64,000 nt of DNA from Streptomyces sp. HNM0575 (lineage in GTDB: Bacteria; Actinomycetota; Actinomycetes; Streptomycetales; Streptomycetaceae), in the NCBI RefSeq assembly GCF_012726265.1, contig NZ_JAASAG010000004.1:518840-582839 (forward strand), in the 5' to 3' direction. Under the pieces are notes generated by a model. That model was not told the origin of the DNA. It searched no databases and was given only the letters and a program-made list of their open reading frames with translations. The stretch's first letter is position 1. The number at the start of each line of letters is the position of its first letter. Positions 63,903-64,000 of the stretch are shown in pieces. Both the position numbers and the translations under genes were made by a program.

Positions 63903-64000
63903 TCAACCCGTGGGGGTGGGCTTGGGGTCGTAGAAGGTGCCGTCGCGGAGCATGGCGAAGAGCACGTCGGCTCGTCGTCTCGCGAGGCAGAGGAGGGCTT
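63903..64000 (-). mobile_element. 3' end of an IS110-type transposase gene
   Basis: Read leftward from the window edge, the frame gives [20 protein letters not shown], then [11 protein letters not shown] and TGA at 63905-63903. The pattern [23 protein letters not shown] is the conserved C terminus of IS110-family (DEDD, Transposase_20) transposases. Only 32 codons are visible, so completeness cannot be judged. It lies ~220 bases upstream of pdxS and is read in the same direction. Confidence 0.85.

Overview
The window is very G+C rich, uses GTG and TTG starts freely, packs genes with ATGA/GTGA/TGATG overlaps, and carries bldD, an actinobacterial integration host factor, PyrR, a VKOR thiol oxidase and a long-form RelA. 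Together these point to a chromosomal core segment of a Streptomyces or a close relative. I recognise the gene order (fmt-priA-metK-coaBC-rpoZ-gmk-mihF-pyrFD-carBA-pyrCB-pyrR-bldD-nusB-efp-aroBKCE-mltG-ruvX-alaS-rpsD-rarA-hisS-relA-apt-secFD-yajC-ruvBAC-yebC-pdxTS) as the conserved Streptomyces core block; that comparison is from memory.

Layout. 1-6232: end of an enoyl-CoA hydratase, rsmB, fmt, a small HTH protein, and a priA-like gene. 6445-11733: an accessory cassette on the opposite strand from the surrounding housekeeping genes. It encodes an XRE/TPR regulator, a TIR-domain protein, a large protein with a degenerate P-loop and helical repeats, and a two-TM membrane protein. 11824-16110: metK, coaBC, rpoZ, gmk, mihF. 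16570-27029: the pyrimidine operon, transcribed leftward from pyrR with an apparent PyrR-binding RNA hairpin in its leader. 27234-27780: bldD with a palindromic operator. 28142-41788: nusB, efp and a degenerate M24 peptidase homologue; a P-loop protein; the shikimate genes aroB-K-C-E; mltG, ruvX, alaS and two small membrane-type proteins. 42352-43868: rpsD, divergent from an iron-box-controlled DUF2470 gene. 44063-50796: rarA, VKOR, hisS, an MBL hydrolase, a cyclophilin and a DUF349 protein. 50923-63679: relA, apt, secF, secD, yajC, ruvB, ruvA, ruvC, yebC, pdxT, pdxS. The right edge holds 14-bp tandem repeats and the 3' end of an IS110-type transposase.

Most interesting region. In the 6445-11733 cassette the TIR protein (near its C terminus) and the P-loop-like protein (at its N terminus) share a 19-residue Gly/His/Thr-rich motif (12 of 19 identical). 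Three of the four genes carry one in-frame TTA codon each; I saw none in the surrounding core genes when reading by eye. The cassette sits between priA and metK, which I recall as adjacent in other Streptomyces. I interpret it as a horizontally acquired, bldA-dependent, TIR-based conflict (defence) or signalling system that I cannot match to a named one.

Other second-look items: an M24 peptidase homologue that has lost both aspartate metal ligands, a PyrR-loop motif next to the pyrR Shine-Dalgarno sequence, an iron box in the rpsD/DUF2470 divergent region, and an in-frame triplicated 24-bp repeat inside pdxT. No CRISPR array or intact tRNA/rRNA gene is visible.
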